DNA from: Anaeromyxobacter oryzisoli
GTDB lineage: Bacteria; Myxococcota; Myxococcia; Myxococcales; Anaeromyxobacteraceae
Direction of reading: 5' to 3'
NCBI RefSeq assembly: GCF_022690765.1
Contig: NZ_JALCZA010000008.1
Coordinates: 1-64,000 of the forward strand
Length of the DNA stretch: 64,000 nt
Part shown: positions 48,433-57,840 of the stretch, in pieces
Layout: every line of letters begins with the position of its first letter
Position numbering within the stretch: the stretch's first letter is position 1
Notes under the pieces: model-generated
What the model was told of the DNA's origin: nothing
The model's database searches: none
What the model saw: only the letters and a program-made list of their open reading frames with translations
Program-made: the position numbers and the translations under genes

Positions 48433-49680
48433 GTGCAACCCACCGCGATCCAGGACGAGGCCGAGGTCCGGCGCACGGCGCTCGCCATCGCGCCGGGCGT
48501 CCTCATCGCCGGCATCGGCGGAGGGATGGCGTTCCCGATCCTGCCGCTCGTCGGGCTCCAGGCCGGCCTCTCGTTGCCGTTCATCGGCGTGATCCTGGCC
48601 GCGAACCGCTTCGGCCGCGTCCTCAGCAACCCGCTCGTCGGCGCCCTCGTGGACCGCGTGGGCGGCAAGCGCGTCTTCGTCGCCGGCCTCCTGCTGCAGG
48701 TCGCGGTCTTCGCGATGTACCTGCTCGGCGTCGTGTCCGGGCACCCGGGGCCGTTCTTCCTCGCGGGGCGCCTCCTCCACGGGCCCGGCTCGTCGTGCGT
48801 CTTCGTGAGCAGCCAGACCCTGGCCCTGAACGCCGGGGGGCCTCACCACCGCGGGCTCGCCTCCGGCATCGTCCGGCTGGCGCAGGCGGCGAGCGTCCCC
48901 ACCGGCCTCGTCCTGGGCGGGATCCTCGCGGGCCTCCTCGGGCCGGCCGCAGCGTTCGGCGCGAGCGTCGCGGTGCCCGTCGTCGCCGCGGCCGTGGGGC
49001 AGCGGATGATCCCGGACCTGCGCGGCGCGGCGACGACGCGGCCGACGCTGCGCCAGTCGCTCGCGGCGATCGCGGACCCGCGCGTCCTCGGGATCGCCGT
49101 CGTGAACTTCGCGAGCTACCTCGCGGCGCAGGGGGTCGTCCTCACCACGCTCGTGCTGCTCGTCCACGAGCGCGGGATCGCGATCGGCGGGCTCTCCGAT
49201 CAGACCGCGTCCGGCGTCTTCATGGGCGCGGTCGTCGCGGCCATGATCGCCTCCACCGCGATCGCCGGACGGTCGTCCGACCGCGCGGGCAGGCGCGCGC
49301 CGCTCGTCGCCTGCGGGCTCGCGGCGATGGCGGCGGGCCTGCTCGCGACGGCCTTCGCCGCCGGCGCCGGCTCGCTCGGCGCCGGCCTCGCGCTCGTCGG
49401 CCTCGGGATGGGCGCCGTCACGACGCCGCTGCTCGCGCTCGCCGGCGACGTCGCCCGCCCCGAGCTGCGCGGCAGCGTGGTCGGCGCGATGCAGCTCTTC
49501 GGCGACGCCGGCGCGACCGTCGGTCCCCTCCTCGGGACCGTCCTGCTCGTGCGCTCCGACGTCGTGGCGTACGTCGGGAGCGCGGCGGTCCTCCTGGCGG
49601 TGCTCCCGGTCGCCGCCTGGCTCGGGGTGACGGAGCGTCGGGCGGCCGCAGCCGCCGCCTCGGCCCGGCTCGCGTCCTGA
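48433..49680 (+). CDS. Major facilitator superfamily transporter
   Basis: A 415-residue membrane protein with about 12 hydrophobic segments and an MFS loop signature (RFGRVLSNPLVGALVDRVGGKRVF) after segment 2. No ligand signature is recognised; the family includes drug and metabolite efflux pumps. GTG at 48433 is chosen because the first membrane segment starts soon after. The frame stays open to a TTG at 48328, but that part is arginine-rich. It diverges from nsrR and may share its control region, so a role in NO stress is conceivable but unproven. Confidence 0.75.
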   Translation: MQPTAIQDEAEVRRTALAIAPGVLIAGIGGGMAFPILPLVGLQAGLSLPFIGVILAANRFGRVLSNPLVGALVDRVGGKRVFVAGLLLQVAVFAMYLLGVVSGHPGPFFLAGRLLHGPGSSCVFVSSQTLALNAGGPHHRGLASGIVRLAQAASVPTGLVLGGILAGLLGPAAAFGASVAVPVVAAAVGQRMIPDLRGAATTRPTLRQSLAAIADPRVLGIAVVNFASYLAAQGVVLTTLVLLVHERGIAIGGLSDQTASGVFMGAVVAAMIASTAIAGRSSDRAGRRAPLVACGLAAMAAGLLATAFAAGAGSLGAGLALVGLGMGAVTTPLLALAGDVARPELRGSVVGAMQLFGDAGATVGPLLGTVLLVRSDVVAYVGSAAVLLAVLPVAAWLGVTERRAAAAAASARLAS

Positions 49681-49705
49681 GCATCGGACGGTGAAGCCCC
49701 CGCGT

Positions 49706-50290
49706 TCACGCGGCCATCAGGACGGTGCAGAACGCGTCCGGGAAGCGGCGCTCGACGACGCGCCAGCCGCGCTCGGCATAGGCGGCCTCGAGCTCCGGCG
49801 CATAGGCTCGGAGCACCCCCGAGAGCAGGAGCCTCCCGCCCTGACGCGCGAGCGGCGCGACCGCGGCCGCCTCTTCGATGAGGAGGTCGCCGCCGATGTT
49901 GGCGACCACGAGATCGAACGCCTCACCCGGGAGGTCGCTCGCCGTCCCCACGCGGTGCGAGACCCTGTCGGCGAGCCCGTTCGCCTCGCCCGCGCGCCGA
50001 GCGCCGGCCACCGCCGCGGGGTTGAGATCCACGCAGAGGGCGCTCGCGGCGCCGAGGCGGACCGCGGCGATGCCGAGGATGCCGGTGCCGGCCCCGAGAT
50101 CGAGGACCGCCAGGCCGTCGAGGGGAGCGAGAGAGGCCAGGAGCTCGAGGCAGCTCACCGTGGTCGGATGCGTGCCGCTGCCGAACGCACCTCCCTCGAC
50201 GAGCACGTCGAGCGGGAGCGGCGGGCCCAGACCGTCTCCGAGGTGGCGGACGCGCAAGGGATGCGACGGGAGCGGCGGCGTCGAGGTCAT
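49706..50290 (-). CDS. PrmA-like methyltransferase (short form)
   Basis: A 194-residue SAM-dependent methyltransferase. It has the PrmA-type FGSGTHPTT motif near residue 36, SAM loop LDLGAGTGILGIAA near 64, VDLNP acidic loop, and VVANIGG near 129 (the post-motif where PrmA has NIL). It lacks the N-terminal L11-binding domain of PrmA, so it may not methylate ribosomal protein L11. The substrate is unknown. It lies just downstream of the MFS gene but on the opposite strand. Confidence 0.75.
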   Translation of the reverse strand: MTSTPPLPSHPLRVRHLGDGLGPPLPLDVLVEGGAFGSGTHPTTVSCLELLASLAPLDGLAVLDLGAGTGILGIAAVRLGAASALCVDLNPAAVAGARRAGEANGLADRVSHRVGTASDLPGEAFDLVVANIGGDLLIEEAAAVAPLARQGGRLLLSGVLRAYAPELEAAYAERGWRVVERRFPDAFCTVLMAA

Positions 50291-50453
50291 CCCCGGCAGT
50301 ATCGAGCATCGGGGCTGGGCGCGGTAGGCGGCGCCCCCCTCGCCTTCTCCGCGGCTCGGATCGCGGAGCCCCCGTGGACGTCCTCCCTCGAGCTCCCGGC
50401 CTCGCGCCGGGAGCCCGGGACCTCCCCGGCGCCGAGCCGCTCCCGCCCGGCGC

Positions 50454-51584
50454 TCACCGCGTCCGCGCTGGCCCCTCGACCGCCCCGGCCAAGCTCGGCA
50501 CGCCCGTCTCGCCCGGGAACCAGCGCTCGCGGAGCCGCAGGGCGACGTTCACGAGCCCGATGAGCACCGGCACCTCGACGAGCGGCCCGATCACCGCGGC
50601 GAACGCGGCGCCGTGGGCCATGCCGAACGTGGCGACGGCGACCGCGATGGCGAGCTCGAAGTTGTTCGACGCGGCCGTGAAGGACAGGGTGGCCGTCTGC
50701 CCGTACGTCGCGCCGACCTTCCGGCTCATCCAGAAGGACACGAAGAACATGACGGCGAAGTAGCAGAGCAGCGGGAGCGCGACGCGGACGACGTCGAGCG
50801 GGACCTGCACGATGGCCTCGCCCTTGAGCGAGAACATCACGACGATGGTGAACAGGAGCGCGACGAGCGTGATCGGCGAGATCCGCGGGATGAAGACCTC
50901 GCGGTACCACTCCTCGCCCTTCCACGCCCGGAGCCCGAACCGGCTCGCCATCCCGGCGAGGAACGGGATCCCGAGGTAGACGAAGACGCTCCGGGCGATC
51001 TCGCCGATGGTGATGTGGACCTCCGCGCCGCGGACCCCGAGCCAGCCCGGGAGCACCGTGACGAAGATCCAGGCGTAGACCGGGAAGAACAGCACCTGGA
51101 AGATCGAGTTGAACGCGACGAGCCCGGCGCAGTACTCGGTGTCGCCCCTCGCGAGCTCGTTCCAGACGATGACCATCGCGATGCAGCGCGCGAGGCCGAT
51201 CAGGATGAGCCCGACCATGTACTCGGGCCGGTCGCGCAGGAAGATCACGGCGAGCGCGAACATCAGCAGCGGTCCCACGATCCAGTTCTGCACGAGCGAG
51301 AGGGCGAGCACCTTCCCGTCCCGGAAGACGCGCGGCAGCTCCTCGTACCGGACCTTCGCGAGGGGCGGGTACATCATGAGGATCAGCCCGATGGCGATGG
51401 GGATCGACGTGGTCCCGACGCTGAGCCGGTCGAGGGCGGGGACGACGCCCGGGACCGCCCAGCCGAGCGCGATCCCCGCGGCCATGGCCAGGAAGATCCA
51501 GAGCGTGAGGTAGCGGTCGAGGAACGAGAGCAGGCGGACGACGCCGGGGCGCGTGTCGGTGACGGCGAGCGCGGCTTCGGACAT
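50454..51584 (-). CDS. acr3: Arsenite efflux permease, Acr3 type
   Basis: A 376-residue membrane protein with ten hydrophobic segments, matching Acr3 (BASS superfamily). Conserved features include [13 protein letters not shown] in segment 2, the cysteine of [13 protein letters not shown] in segment 4, which is needed for arsenite transport in studied members, and [20 protein letters not shown]. It exports arsenite and antimonite across the inner membrane. The ATG at 51584 is preceded by AAGGAG. It lies 17 bases after arsR, and both are likely induced by arsenite through ArsR. Confidence 0.92.
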   Translation of the reverse strand: MSEAALAVTDTRPGVVRLLSFLDRYLTLWIFLAMAAGIALGWAVPGVVPALDRLSVGTTSIPIAIGLILMMYPPLAKVRYEELPRVFRDGKVLALSLVQNWIVGPLLMFALAVIFLRDRPEYMVGLILIGLARCIAMVIVWNELARGDTEYCAGLVAFNSIFQVLFFPVYAWIFVTVLPGWLGVRGAEVHITIGEIARSVFVYLGIPFLAGMASRFGLRAWKGEEWYREVFIPRISPITLVALLFTIVVMFSLKGEAIVQVPLDVVRVALPLLCYFAVMFFVSFWMSRKVGATYGQTATLSFTAASNNFELAIAVAVATFGMAHGAAFAAVIGPLVEVPVLIGLVNVALRLRERWFPGETGVPSLAGAVEGPARTR

Positions 51585-51601
51585 GCGTGGCTCCTTCATC
51601 G

Positions 51602-51949
51602 TCAGAGACTTCCGACGAGCGCCTTGAGACGACGCAGGGTGCGGGGCTCGACGCAGTAGCAGACGCGGGGGCCGTCGATCTCGCCGCGGATGAGCCCCGC
51701 GTCCTTCAGCACCTTGAGGTGCTGGGACACCGTCGATTGCGCGAGCGGCAGCTCGTCCACGATGTCGCCGCAGATGCACGCCTCGCGGCGGACGAGGAGC
51801 CGCATGATCTGCACGCGCGCAGGGTGCCCGAGCGCCTTGGTGAGCGACGCGAGCTCCTCGTCGGCCTGGGGCCCTTCCACGGGCCGGACGTCTGGCCCTT
51901 CCTGGGAGGTCCGGGGCGTGCAGGCTTCCTTGTTCGAGGTGGCGGTCAT
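51602..51949 (-). CDS. arsR: ArsR-family arsenical repressor
   Basis: A 115-residue winged-helix repressor of the ArsR/SmtB family. The metal-site segment [26 protein letters not shown] carries two Cys (a CxC, as in ArsR ELCVCDL); an extra CYC lies in the C-terminal part (RVCYCVEP near residue 96). It binds DNA near its own start and leaves when As(III) binds the cysteines. Gene order arsR-acr3, with a divergent permease gene, is typical of ars operons. Confidence 0.9.
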   Translation of the reverse strand: MTATSNKEACTPRTSQEGPDVRPVEGPQADEELASLTKALGHPARVQIMRLLVRREACICGDIVDELPLAQSTVSQHLKVLKDAGLIRGEIDGPRVCYCVEPRTLRRLKALVGSL

Positions 51950-51951
51950 TT

Positions 51952-51969
51952 CATCGATGTTCTACGATG
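51952..51969. promoter_or_regulatory. Candidate ArsR operator
   Basis: CATCG (51952-51956) and CGATG (51965-51969) form an inverted repeat with an 8-base spacer, directly at the arsR start and 148 bases before the permease gene. The position suits autoregulation, and possibly control of the divergent permease. Confidence 0.45.
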
Positions 51970-52116
51970 GACCTTCCGCGCGATGCAAGCCGTCGTGCAC
52001 GCGTCACGCACCGTACGCGGCGGATGACGATGAACGGGGAGACCGGCCGCCAGCCTGCTTCCTCTACACCCGCCCTGATCCCGCCACGCGAGCAGGAATC
52101 GAAGGAGCCCGTCCCC

Positions 52117-53223
52117 ATGAAGCCGCCCGTCGCCCGCCCGGACTCGCCGCCCTCCCCGTGCTGCTGCACGCCCCCGGCGGCGGCCCGGGTCGCGTCGTCC
52201 TCGGGTCGCTCCGCGCGCACGGCGCTCGCGCTCGCCGGCGCGCTCCTGGTCTGGCTCGCCGCTTACGCCGCCATCCAGCCCGTCTCGGAGCGGATCGCCT
52301 TCGGCCTGCTCGGCCTCGGGCGGACCTCGCACCTCGGGCAGAGCGTCGCGTTCTTCCTGTACGACGCGCCGAAGGTCCTGCTCCTGCTCGGCCTCATCGT
52401 GTTCCTCGTCGGGATCGTCCGCTCGTTCTTCACGGCGGAGCGCACCCGCGCCTTGCTCGCCGGGAGGCGCGAGTCGGTCGGGAACGTGCTCGCGGCGCTC
52501 CTCGGCGTGGTGACACCCTTCTGCTCGTGCTCGGCGGTGCCGCTCTTCCTCGGCTTCGTCGAGGTCGGGATCCCGCTCGGCGTCACGCTCTCGTTCCTCG
52601 TCTCGGCGCCGATGGTGAACGAGGTCGCGCTCGTGCTCCTCTTCGGCCTCTTCGGGTGGCGGGTGGCGCTGCTGTACCTCCTCACCGGCCTCGCCGTCGC
52701 CATCGCCGCGGGGTTCATCCTGGGGCGGATGAAGCTCGAGCGCCACGTCGAGGCGTGGGTCTACGAGTCGATGAGGCGCGGCGCCGCGTTCGAGGCGGAG
52801 CGCCTCGGCTTCGTGGGCCGCGTCGAGAAGGGCCGGGAGGCCGTCCGGGACGTCGTGGGGAAGGTCTGGCCGTGGGTGCTGGCGGGCATCGCCGTCGGGG
52901 CCGGCGTGCACGGGTACGTGCCCGAGGGGCTGCTCGCGAGCTTCATGGGGAAGTCCGCCTGGTGGTCCGTACCGGCCGCGGTGGTCATCGGCGTGCCCAT
53001 GTACTCGAACGCCGCCGGCATCATCCCGGTCGTGGAGGCGCTGCTCGGGAAGGGCGCCGCGCTCGGCACCGTCCTCGCGTTCATGATGTCGGTGATCGGG
53101 CTCTCGCTCCCCGAGATCGTGATCCTGCGGAAGGTGCTCCGACCGCCGCTCATCGCGGCGTTCGTCGGCGTCGTCGCGAGCGGCATCCTGCTCGTCGGGT
53201 GGCTGTTCAACGCGGTGCTGTGA
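52117..53223 (+). CDS. PF03773-type permease (ArsP-like)
   Basis: A 368-residue membrane protein of the permease family PF03773. It has eight or more hydrophobic segments in two halves, the TPFCSCSAVPLF motif in the first half (two Cys near residue 140), and VIGVPMYSNAAGIIPV in the second half. An N-terminal CCC motif (residues about 15-17) may bind metal. Related ArsP proteins export organoarsenicals, while others are linked to heavy metals. The ATG at 52117 is preceded by GAAGGAG; upstream in-frame codons exist. The thioredoxin-like gene follows by 14 bases. Placing: divergent from arsR-acr3. Confidence 0.8.
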   Translation: MKPPVARPDSPPSPCCCTPPAAARVASSSGRSARTALALAGALLVWLAAYAAIQPVSERIAFGLLGLGRTSHLGQSVAFFLYDAPKVLLLLGLIVFLVGIVRSFFTAERTRALLAGRRESVGNVLAALLGVVTPFCSCSAVPLFLGFVEVGIPLGVTLSFLVSAPMVNEVALVLLFGLFGWRVALLYLLTGLAVAIAAGFILGRMKLERHVEAWVYESMRRGAAFEAERLGFVGRVEKGREAVRDVVGKVWPWVLAGIAVGAGVHGYVPEGLLASFMGKSAWWSVPAAVVIGVPMYSNAAGIIPVVEALLGKGAALGTVLAFMMSVIGLSLPEIVILRKVLRPPLIAAFVGVVASGILLVGWLFNAVL

Positions 53224-53237
53224 GGAGGACGGACGAC

Positions 53238-53471
53238 ATGAAGATCCAGGTGCTCGGGACCGGCTGCGCGAAGTGCAAGGCGCTCACCGCCAACGCCGAG
53301 AGGGCGGTCGCGGAGCTCGGGCTCGACGCGTCCGTCGAGAAGGTCGAGGACCTGCGCGAGATCGCGAAGTTCGGCGTGATGACGACGCCCGCGCTCGCCG
53401 TGGACGGTGAGGTCAGGTCTGCCGGCAAGGTGCTGTCCCCGGAGGCGGTGAAGGCGCTGCTGGTTCGCTAG
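53238..53471 (+). CDS. Small thioredoxin-fold protein (ars-linked)
   Basis: A 77-residue thioredoxin-like protein with CAKC active site near residue 10 (LGTGCAKCKAL) and a cis-Pro motif MTTPALAVDGEV. It matches the redox-active disulfide protein 2 family (TIGR00412), which is often encoded next to PF03773 permeases in arsenic or metal loci. It probably reduces a disulfide, or binds metal, for the upstream permease, whose gene ends 14 bases before it. GAGGAGG is a strong ribosome site. Confidence 0.85.
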   Translation: MKIQVLGTGCAKCKALTANAERAVAELGLDASVEKVEDLREIAKFGVMTTPALAVDGEVRSAGKVLSPEAVKALLVR

Positions 53472-53644
53472 CCGCCCGGCCGGCTCCAGCCTCTCCAGAG
53501 GAGCGCTCGAGCGCGAGCGCCACCTCGCCTCGACGTCGCGGCGCCGCGCGGCGAAGGTCCCTTCCCCGGGAGAGGCTCCCGAGCTAGGGTGCCGCGGTGC
53601 GGGAGCCCGAGACGGCCGGCTCCCGCGAACCCCGGAGACCTCCC

Positions 53645-56158
53645 GTGTCGCGCGCGAGACCAGGCGTAGAGCGCCCCCGACGCCCCATCGAGCTCCTCGC
53701 GCCCGCGGGCGGGCTCGAGGCGGGCCTCGCCGCGCTCCAGTACGGGGCCGACGCGGTGTACCTCGGGCTGAAGCGCTACTCCGCCCGCGCCGACGCCCAG
53801 AACTTCACCCTCGACGAGCTGGATCGGTTCCTCGGCCACGCCCGCGCCCTCACCCCCGCCCGCCGCGTCTTCGTCACGGTGAACACGCTGGTGCTGGAGG
53901 GCGAGCTGGACGGGCTCGTGGACACGCTGGGCAGCCTCGCCGAGCTCGGCGTCGACGCCGTCATCGTGCAGGACCTCGGGGTGGCGCGGGTCGCCCGCCG
54001 CCACTTCCCCGAGCTGGAGCTGCACGCCAGCACCCAGCTCGCCGCGCACTCGCGCGCCGCGGTGGAGACGCTGCGCGAGCTCGGCTTCGCCCGGGTCACC
54101 CTCGCCCGCGAGATGACGCTGGAGGAGATCCGCGACGCCGCCTCGGTGCCCGGGGTGGAGGTGGAGACCTTCCTCCACGGCGCGCTCTGCTACGCCTACA
54201 GCGGCCTCTGCCTGTTCTCCTCGCACCTGCTCGGGAGGAGCGGCAACCGCGGCGCGTGCGCGTATCCCTGCCGCGACCGGTGGGAGGTGACCTCCCTGGA
54301 CGGTTCCCCGCTCCCCGAGCGGCTGCGGTCCGGCTTCGCCTTCTCCATGAAGGACCTCGCCCTGCCCGACCACGTGGGCGCGCTGCGGGACGCCGGCGTG
54401 GCGTGCCTCAAGATCGAGGGGCGCAAGAAGGGGCCCACCTACGTCGCCGCCGCGGTGGACTTCTACCGCCGGCTGCTCGACGGGACGCTGCCGCCCGGGG
54501 AGCGGTCGGAGCGGGAGGCGGACCTGCGCGCCACCTTCGCGCGCCCCTGGACCACGCTCTACCTCGACTCCCACCTCGAGAAGGACGTGGCCGACCGGGA
54601 CCTGGTCGGCCACCGCGGCGCGCCGCTCGGCAAGGTCGAGGCGGTGGTGCGGTCGGGCGACGGCGCCGCGATCCGGTTCCGGACCGCCCGCGCCCTTGCG
54701 CGCCACGACGGGCTCCAGGTGGAGATCCCCGGCCTCGACCGACCGTTCGGGTTCGGCGTCGCCACCCTGAGGGTCGTGACGCGCGGCGCCGCCGCGGAGG
54801 TCTTCGAGGCGCCGGCGGAGGCGCTGGTGGAGGTGCCGCTGCCCGACGGTTACCCCACCATCCCGCTCGGCGCGCCGGTCTCCCTCTCCTCTTCCCAGGC
54901 GGTGAAGCTCCGCTACCACCTCGAGCGGCCCAACCTCGGCGCGCAGCGCGCGCGTCGGCCCATGCACGTCACCGCCGAGGTCTCCGCCGCCGGGCTCCGG
55001 CTCGAGGCCACCGCAGAGGTCGCGCCGGGCCGGGCCGTCCGGGCCGAGGTGGCCGTGCCCGGCGCCCTCGAGGCCGCGCGCGATCCCGCCAGGATGGCCC
55101 TGAGCGCCCGGGCCGCCTTCGAGAAGATGGGCGACACGCGCTTCCGGCTGGAGGCGCTCGACTGGCGGGACCCCGCCGGCCGCTTCGTCCCGGTGTCCCG
55201 GCTCAACGAGGCCCGGCGCGCGCTGGCCGAGGGGCTCGACGCGGCGATCTCCGCCGACGTCCGGGCGCGGGCCGACGCCGCGCGCGCCGAGCTCGCCCCT
55301 CCTCCCGCGCCCGCGCCCGCCGAGCGGGTGGGGTTCACCGTCAAGGTGGATCGGCTCGAGACCCTCGACGCCTTCGAGCGCGAGGACTTCGAGGGGACCG
55401 ACGACGTGATCGTCGATCTCGGCCTGCTCCCGCTCCGCGGCCTGGTCGAGCGGCTGGACGCGCTCGCCACGCGGGCCGGTCCGGACCGGCTGCGGCTCGG
55501 GCTCCCCCTCGTCGTGCGGAGTTGGGAGGAGCGGGCCCTCCGGGGCCGCGTCGAGGCGCTGCGCGCGGCCGGGTACCGGCGCTGGGAGCTGACCGGGCCG
55601 GCGTCCTGGGCGCTGCTCGGCCTCGTCCCCGGCGACGCCGGCGGCCTCGATCTCTCCTCCGACTCCAGCCTCTACGCGGTGAACCGCGCCGCGGCCCGGC
55701 AGCTCCGGGACATGGGCGTCGGCCGGATCACCCTCTCCACCGAGGACGTCCGCGCGAACCTGGCGGCGCTGCTCGGGCAGCTCGGCCCGGCCGCGGCGGT
55801 GGTGGTGTACGAGGACTCGCCGCTCTTCGTCTCGGAGTCGTGCCCGTACGCCAACCTCGCCGGGCGCTGCCCCGGCCCGGCCGACTGCACCTTCGTCCGG
55901 ATGGAGCTCACCTCCTCCCACGGCGGGAAGGCGCTGGTCGTGAACGAGCGGTGCCGCTCCTTCACGCTGAACGACGCGCCGTTCAACCTCTCGCCGCGCC
56001 TCGCCGCCCTGCGGGATGCCGGCGCCCGAAGCTTCCGCGTGCACTTCGTCCACCGGCCCTACGCGCCGGAGCACGCCCGGGAGCTCTGGCGCGCGCTGCG
56101 CCGGGGGGAGGCGATCCGGCCCGGCCACACCGCGAACTTCGACCGGGAGGGCTGGTAG
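53645..56158 (+). CDS. Peptidase U32 family protein
   Basis: An 837-residue protein with an N-terminal U32 domain (IELLAPAGGLEAGLAALQYGADAVYLG near residue 13) and the family's conserved cysteine region (HGALCYAYSGLCLFS...RGACAYPCRDRW near 180-215, which could bind an iron-sulfur cluster, as in RlhA and UbiU-type members). A second domain has further cysteines near its end (ESCPYANLAGRCPGPADC). U32 proteins related to RlhA take part in rRNA hydroxylation. The long form here has an extra C-terminal half of about 300 residues. GTG at 53645 is chosen for its upstream GGAG; GTG at 53597 is an alternative. Confidence 0.8.
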   Translation: MSRARPGVERPRRPIELLAPAGGLEAGLAALQYGADAVYLGLKRYSARADAQNFTLDELDRFLGHARALTPARRVFVTVNTLVLEGELDGLVDTLGSLAELGVDAVIVQDLGVARVARRHFPELELHASTQLAAHSRAAVETLRELGFARVTLAREMTLEEIRDAASVPGVEVETFLHGALCYAYSGLCLFSSHLLGRSGNRGACAYPCRDRWEVTSLDGSPLPERLRSGFAFSMKDLALPDHVGALRDAGVACLKIEGRKKGPTYVAAAVDFYRRLLDGTLPPGERSEREADLRATFARPWTTLYLDSHLEKDVADRDLVGHRGAPLGKVEAVVRSGDGAAIRFRTARALARHDGLQVEIPGLDRPFGFGVATLRVVTRGAAAEVFEAPAEALVEVPLPDGYPTIPLGAPVSLSSSQAVKLRYHLERPNLGAQRARRPMHVTAEVSAAGLRLEATAEVAPGRAVRAEVAVPGALEAARDPARMALSARAAFEKMGDTRFRLEALDWRDPAGRFVPVSRLNEARRALAEGLDAAISADVRARADAARAELAPPPAPAPAERVGFTVKVDRLETLDAFEREDFEGTDDVIVDLGLLPLRGLVERLDALATRAGPDRLRLGLPLVVRSWEERALRGRVEALRAAGYRRWELTGPASWALLGLVPGDAGGLDLSSDSSLYAVNRAAARQLRDMGVGRITLSTEDVRANLAALLGQLGPAAAVVVYEDSPLFVSESCPYANLAGRCPGPADCTFVRMELTSSHGGKALVVNERCRSFTLNDAPFNLSPRLAALRDAGARSFRVHFVHRPYAPEHARELWRALRRGEAIRPGHTANFDREGW

Positions 56159-56313
56159 CAGGTAGCGCGGGCGGGACAGCCCGCACGCACCGTCGGCGCC
56201 GGGTGGCGGGGGCATGTCGTCCGTCCCCCGCCCGGATCTCTCCGATCATGCATTCGGCGACGCCCGACCGCTCCGGGCCGCCGGTCGGCGGCGGTTGGTG
56301 CTACGCTCGAACG

Positions 56314-56619
56314 GTGGCCGTCACGGTTCAGCTCTTGATGAGTCCGGGGTGTGGGCACGGGGCGCGCGCGCTGGAGCTGCTGCGCCAGGTCGTCGCCGAG
56401 GTCGATCCCACGGCGACGATCGAGACCTTCATCATCGCCACCGTGGACGACGCCGAACGACAGGCCTTCCCGGGATCACCCACGGTGAGGGTGAACGGCA
56501 AGGACATCGACCCGAACGCACCGCGCGACGTCGGGCTCGGTTGACGCCTCTACGGTCTCGCGGGCGTGCCCCCGCGAAAGATGATCGAGGACGCGCTCGA
56601 AGCCGCCAACATGCGGTAG
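56314..56619 (+). CDS. Thioredoxin-like candidate selenoprotein (in-frame TGA)
   Basis: The first 76 codons encode a thioredoxin-like fold: VTVQLLMSPGCGHGARALELL (one Cys), ETFIIATVDDAE, and FPGSPTVRVNGKDIDP with the cis-Pro motif. TGA at 56542-56544 then interrupts the frame, but the same frame continues with RLYGLAGVPPRKMIEDALEA and stops at TAG (56617-56619). From family knowledge (recalled, not searched), small thioredoxin-like proteins of this type carry a CRLY motif at this point, so the TGA stands where Cys would be. A SECIS-like hairpin follows (56558-56577). If decoded as selenocysteine the product has 101 residues with Sec77. If not, it is a 76-residue truncated protein. Start GTG at 56314; ribosome site weak. 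A YedF-like protein is at 0.4 kb. Confidence 0.65.
56558..56577 (+). promoter_or_regulatory. Candidate bacterial SECIS element
   Basis: A perfect 7-bp stem (TCGCGGG with CCCGCGA) and a 6-base loop (CGTGCC) starts 13 bases after the in-frame TGA, with the loop beginning 20 bases after it. Bacterial SECIS elements lie inside the coding sequence at this distance and usually have a G within the first two loop positions, as here (CG). The stem could occur by chance in GC-rich DNA, so the call depends on the coding evidence. Confidence 0.5.
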
Positions 56620-56661
56620 ACGCGGTAGACGCGCGGCAGACGCGAGGACCTCGAGCGGCGG

Positions 56662-57057
56662 TCAGTCCTTGTGGTGCTTGCGGGCCTTCTTCTCCGCCTT
56701 CTCGTGCTCCTTCCACGCCTTCCGTTCCGCCTTCTCTTCGTCCTTCCGCCAGTGCTTGTACTGACCGGGCGTGAGGGTCACGAGCGAACCAGGCACCGCT
56801 CGCGGCGCCACCAGGACCCAGCCGCCGCGGTAATCGCGCGTCCGATACCAGACCTCATCTCGGCGAAGCCAGTACCAGCCGTCCGCGAAGAAGACCTCCT
56901 CGTCGTAGTCGGGGACGACCTGGACGCCCGGGCTGACGACCACGAGCGGCGGCGGAGCCTGGAAGCCGATCCGGACGTCGACCGCCACCTGTGCACGCGC
57001 AGGCGCTGCGACGGCCGAGACGATGACCACGAAAGCGCAGAGGAAGAGGGTCTTCAT
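56662..57057 (-). CDS. Small exported protein with basic tail
   Basis: A 131-residue protein with a signal peptide (about 1-22, ending AARAQ). The mature part has an acidic, tryptophan/tyrosine-rich segment (YDEEVFFADGWYWLRRDEVWYRT) and a GQYKHW motif, followed by a highly charged Lys/Glu/Ala/His-rich tail. Similar small exported proteins occur across myxobacteria, but no function is known. The ribosome site is weak. Confidence 0.65.
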   Translation of the reverse strand: MKTLFLCAFVVIVSAVAAPARAQVAVDVRIGFQAPPPLVVVSPGVQVVPDYDEEVFFADGWYWLRRDEVWYRTRDYRGGWVLVAPRAVPGSLVTLTPGQYKHWRKDEEKAERKAWKEHEKAEKKARKHHKD

Positions 57058-57159
57058 GGGCGGTGAGGATCGCCCGGTGCCACCGAGAAGACAAGCGAGT
57101 TCCAGCCCGCGGGGATGGAGAGCAACCGGAGACCAGCGGCGGACGAGAGCTGGCGGCGA

Positions 57160-57648
57160 CTAGACGTCGCCCTGGACGACGGTCGCCGGGCGCCGGTGAA
57201 CGCCGCGGAGCCGGCCGTGCAGCCGGTGGAACCAGCCGGCGTCGGGCAGCGCCATGAACGGGCAGAGATCGACGATGGGCTCGACGCCGGCGGCCCGGCA
57301 GCGGGCGATCGCCTCCGGCGTCGCCGCACCGGGGCCGGTGCCGCGGTGCATCCACACGTGGCGTACGCCGGCCGCCAGGCAGTCACCCACGGCGTCGCTC
57401 GTGCGGGCGGGCGGCGTCATGAGCAGCGCCGCGCCGACCGGCGGCGTGATGTCCTGGACGCGCGGGAAGCAGCGCCGCCCCTCCAGCTCCGCCACCGACG
57501 GGTTCACCGGCACGACGTCGTACCCGCGCCGGACGAGCTCCCGGAGCACGTACCGGCTGAAGCTCTTCCCGTCGCGCGACGCGCCCACCAGCGCGAAGCG
57601 CCCGCGGGCGAGGAACTCCCGCCCCGCGTCCCGCATCGACGTCGCCAT
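57160..57648 (-). CDS. CoA-binding domain protein
   Basis: A 162-residue Rossmann-fold protein of the CoA-binding (YccU-like) family: FALVGASRDGKSFSRYVLREL near residue 17, GYDVVPVNPSVAELEGRRCFP, then VWMHRGTG and the final DLCPFMAL. It matches the small stand-alone CoA_binding_2 type; function unproven, possibly acyl-CoA or nucleotide binding. The ATG has a GGGAGG ribosome site. Confidence 0.82.
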   Translation of the reverse strand: MATSMRDAGREFLARGRFALVGASRDGKSFSRYVLRELVRRGYDVVPVNPSVAELEGRRCFPRVQDITPPVGAALLMTPPARTSDAVGDCLAAGVRHVWMHRGTGPGAATPEAIARCRAAGVEPIVDLCPFMALPDAGWFHRLHGRLRGVHRRPATVVQGDV

Positions 57649-57840
57649 GATCGCCTCCCGACCGCGACGATACCGCCGCGCGCGAACGCGGGAGCGGCCC
57701 CGAAAGGCTCCAGCGAAGGAACAAGCCCCGCCGTCCCCTGGGTCGGCGGGCGCACGCGCGCCGGCCCGAGGTCCACGCGATCGATCAGCGAAGCTCGCTC
57801 CGCGAACAACCACGCAGAGACGCTCCCCTTCGCCGTGTCG

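Noticed and set aside
56216-56774. Alternative 186-codon plus-strand frame over the thioredoxin-like gene
   Set aside because: Its product is arginine-rich without domain signs, while the other frame shows a thioredoxin-like pattern.
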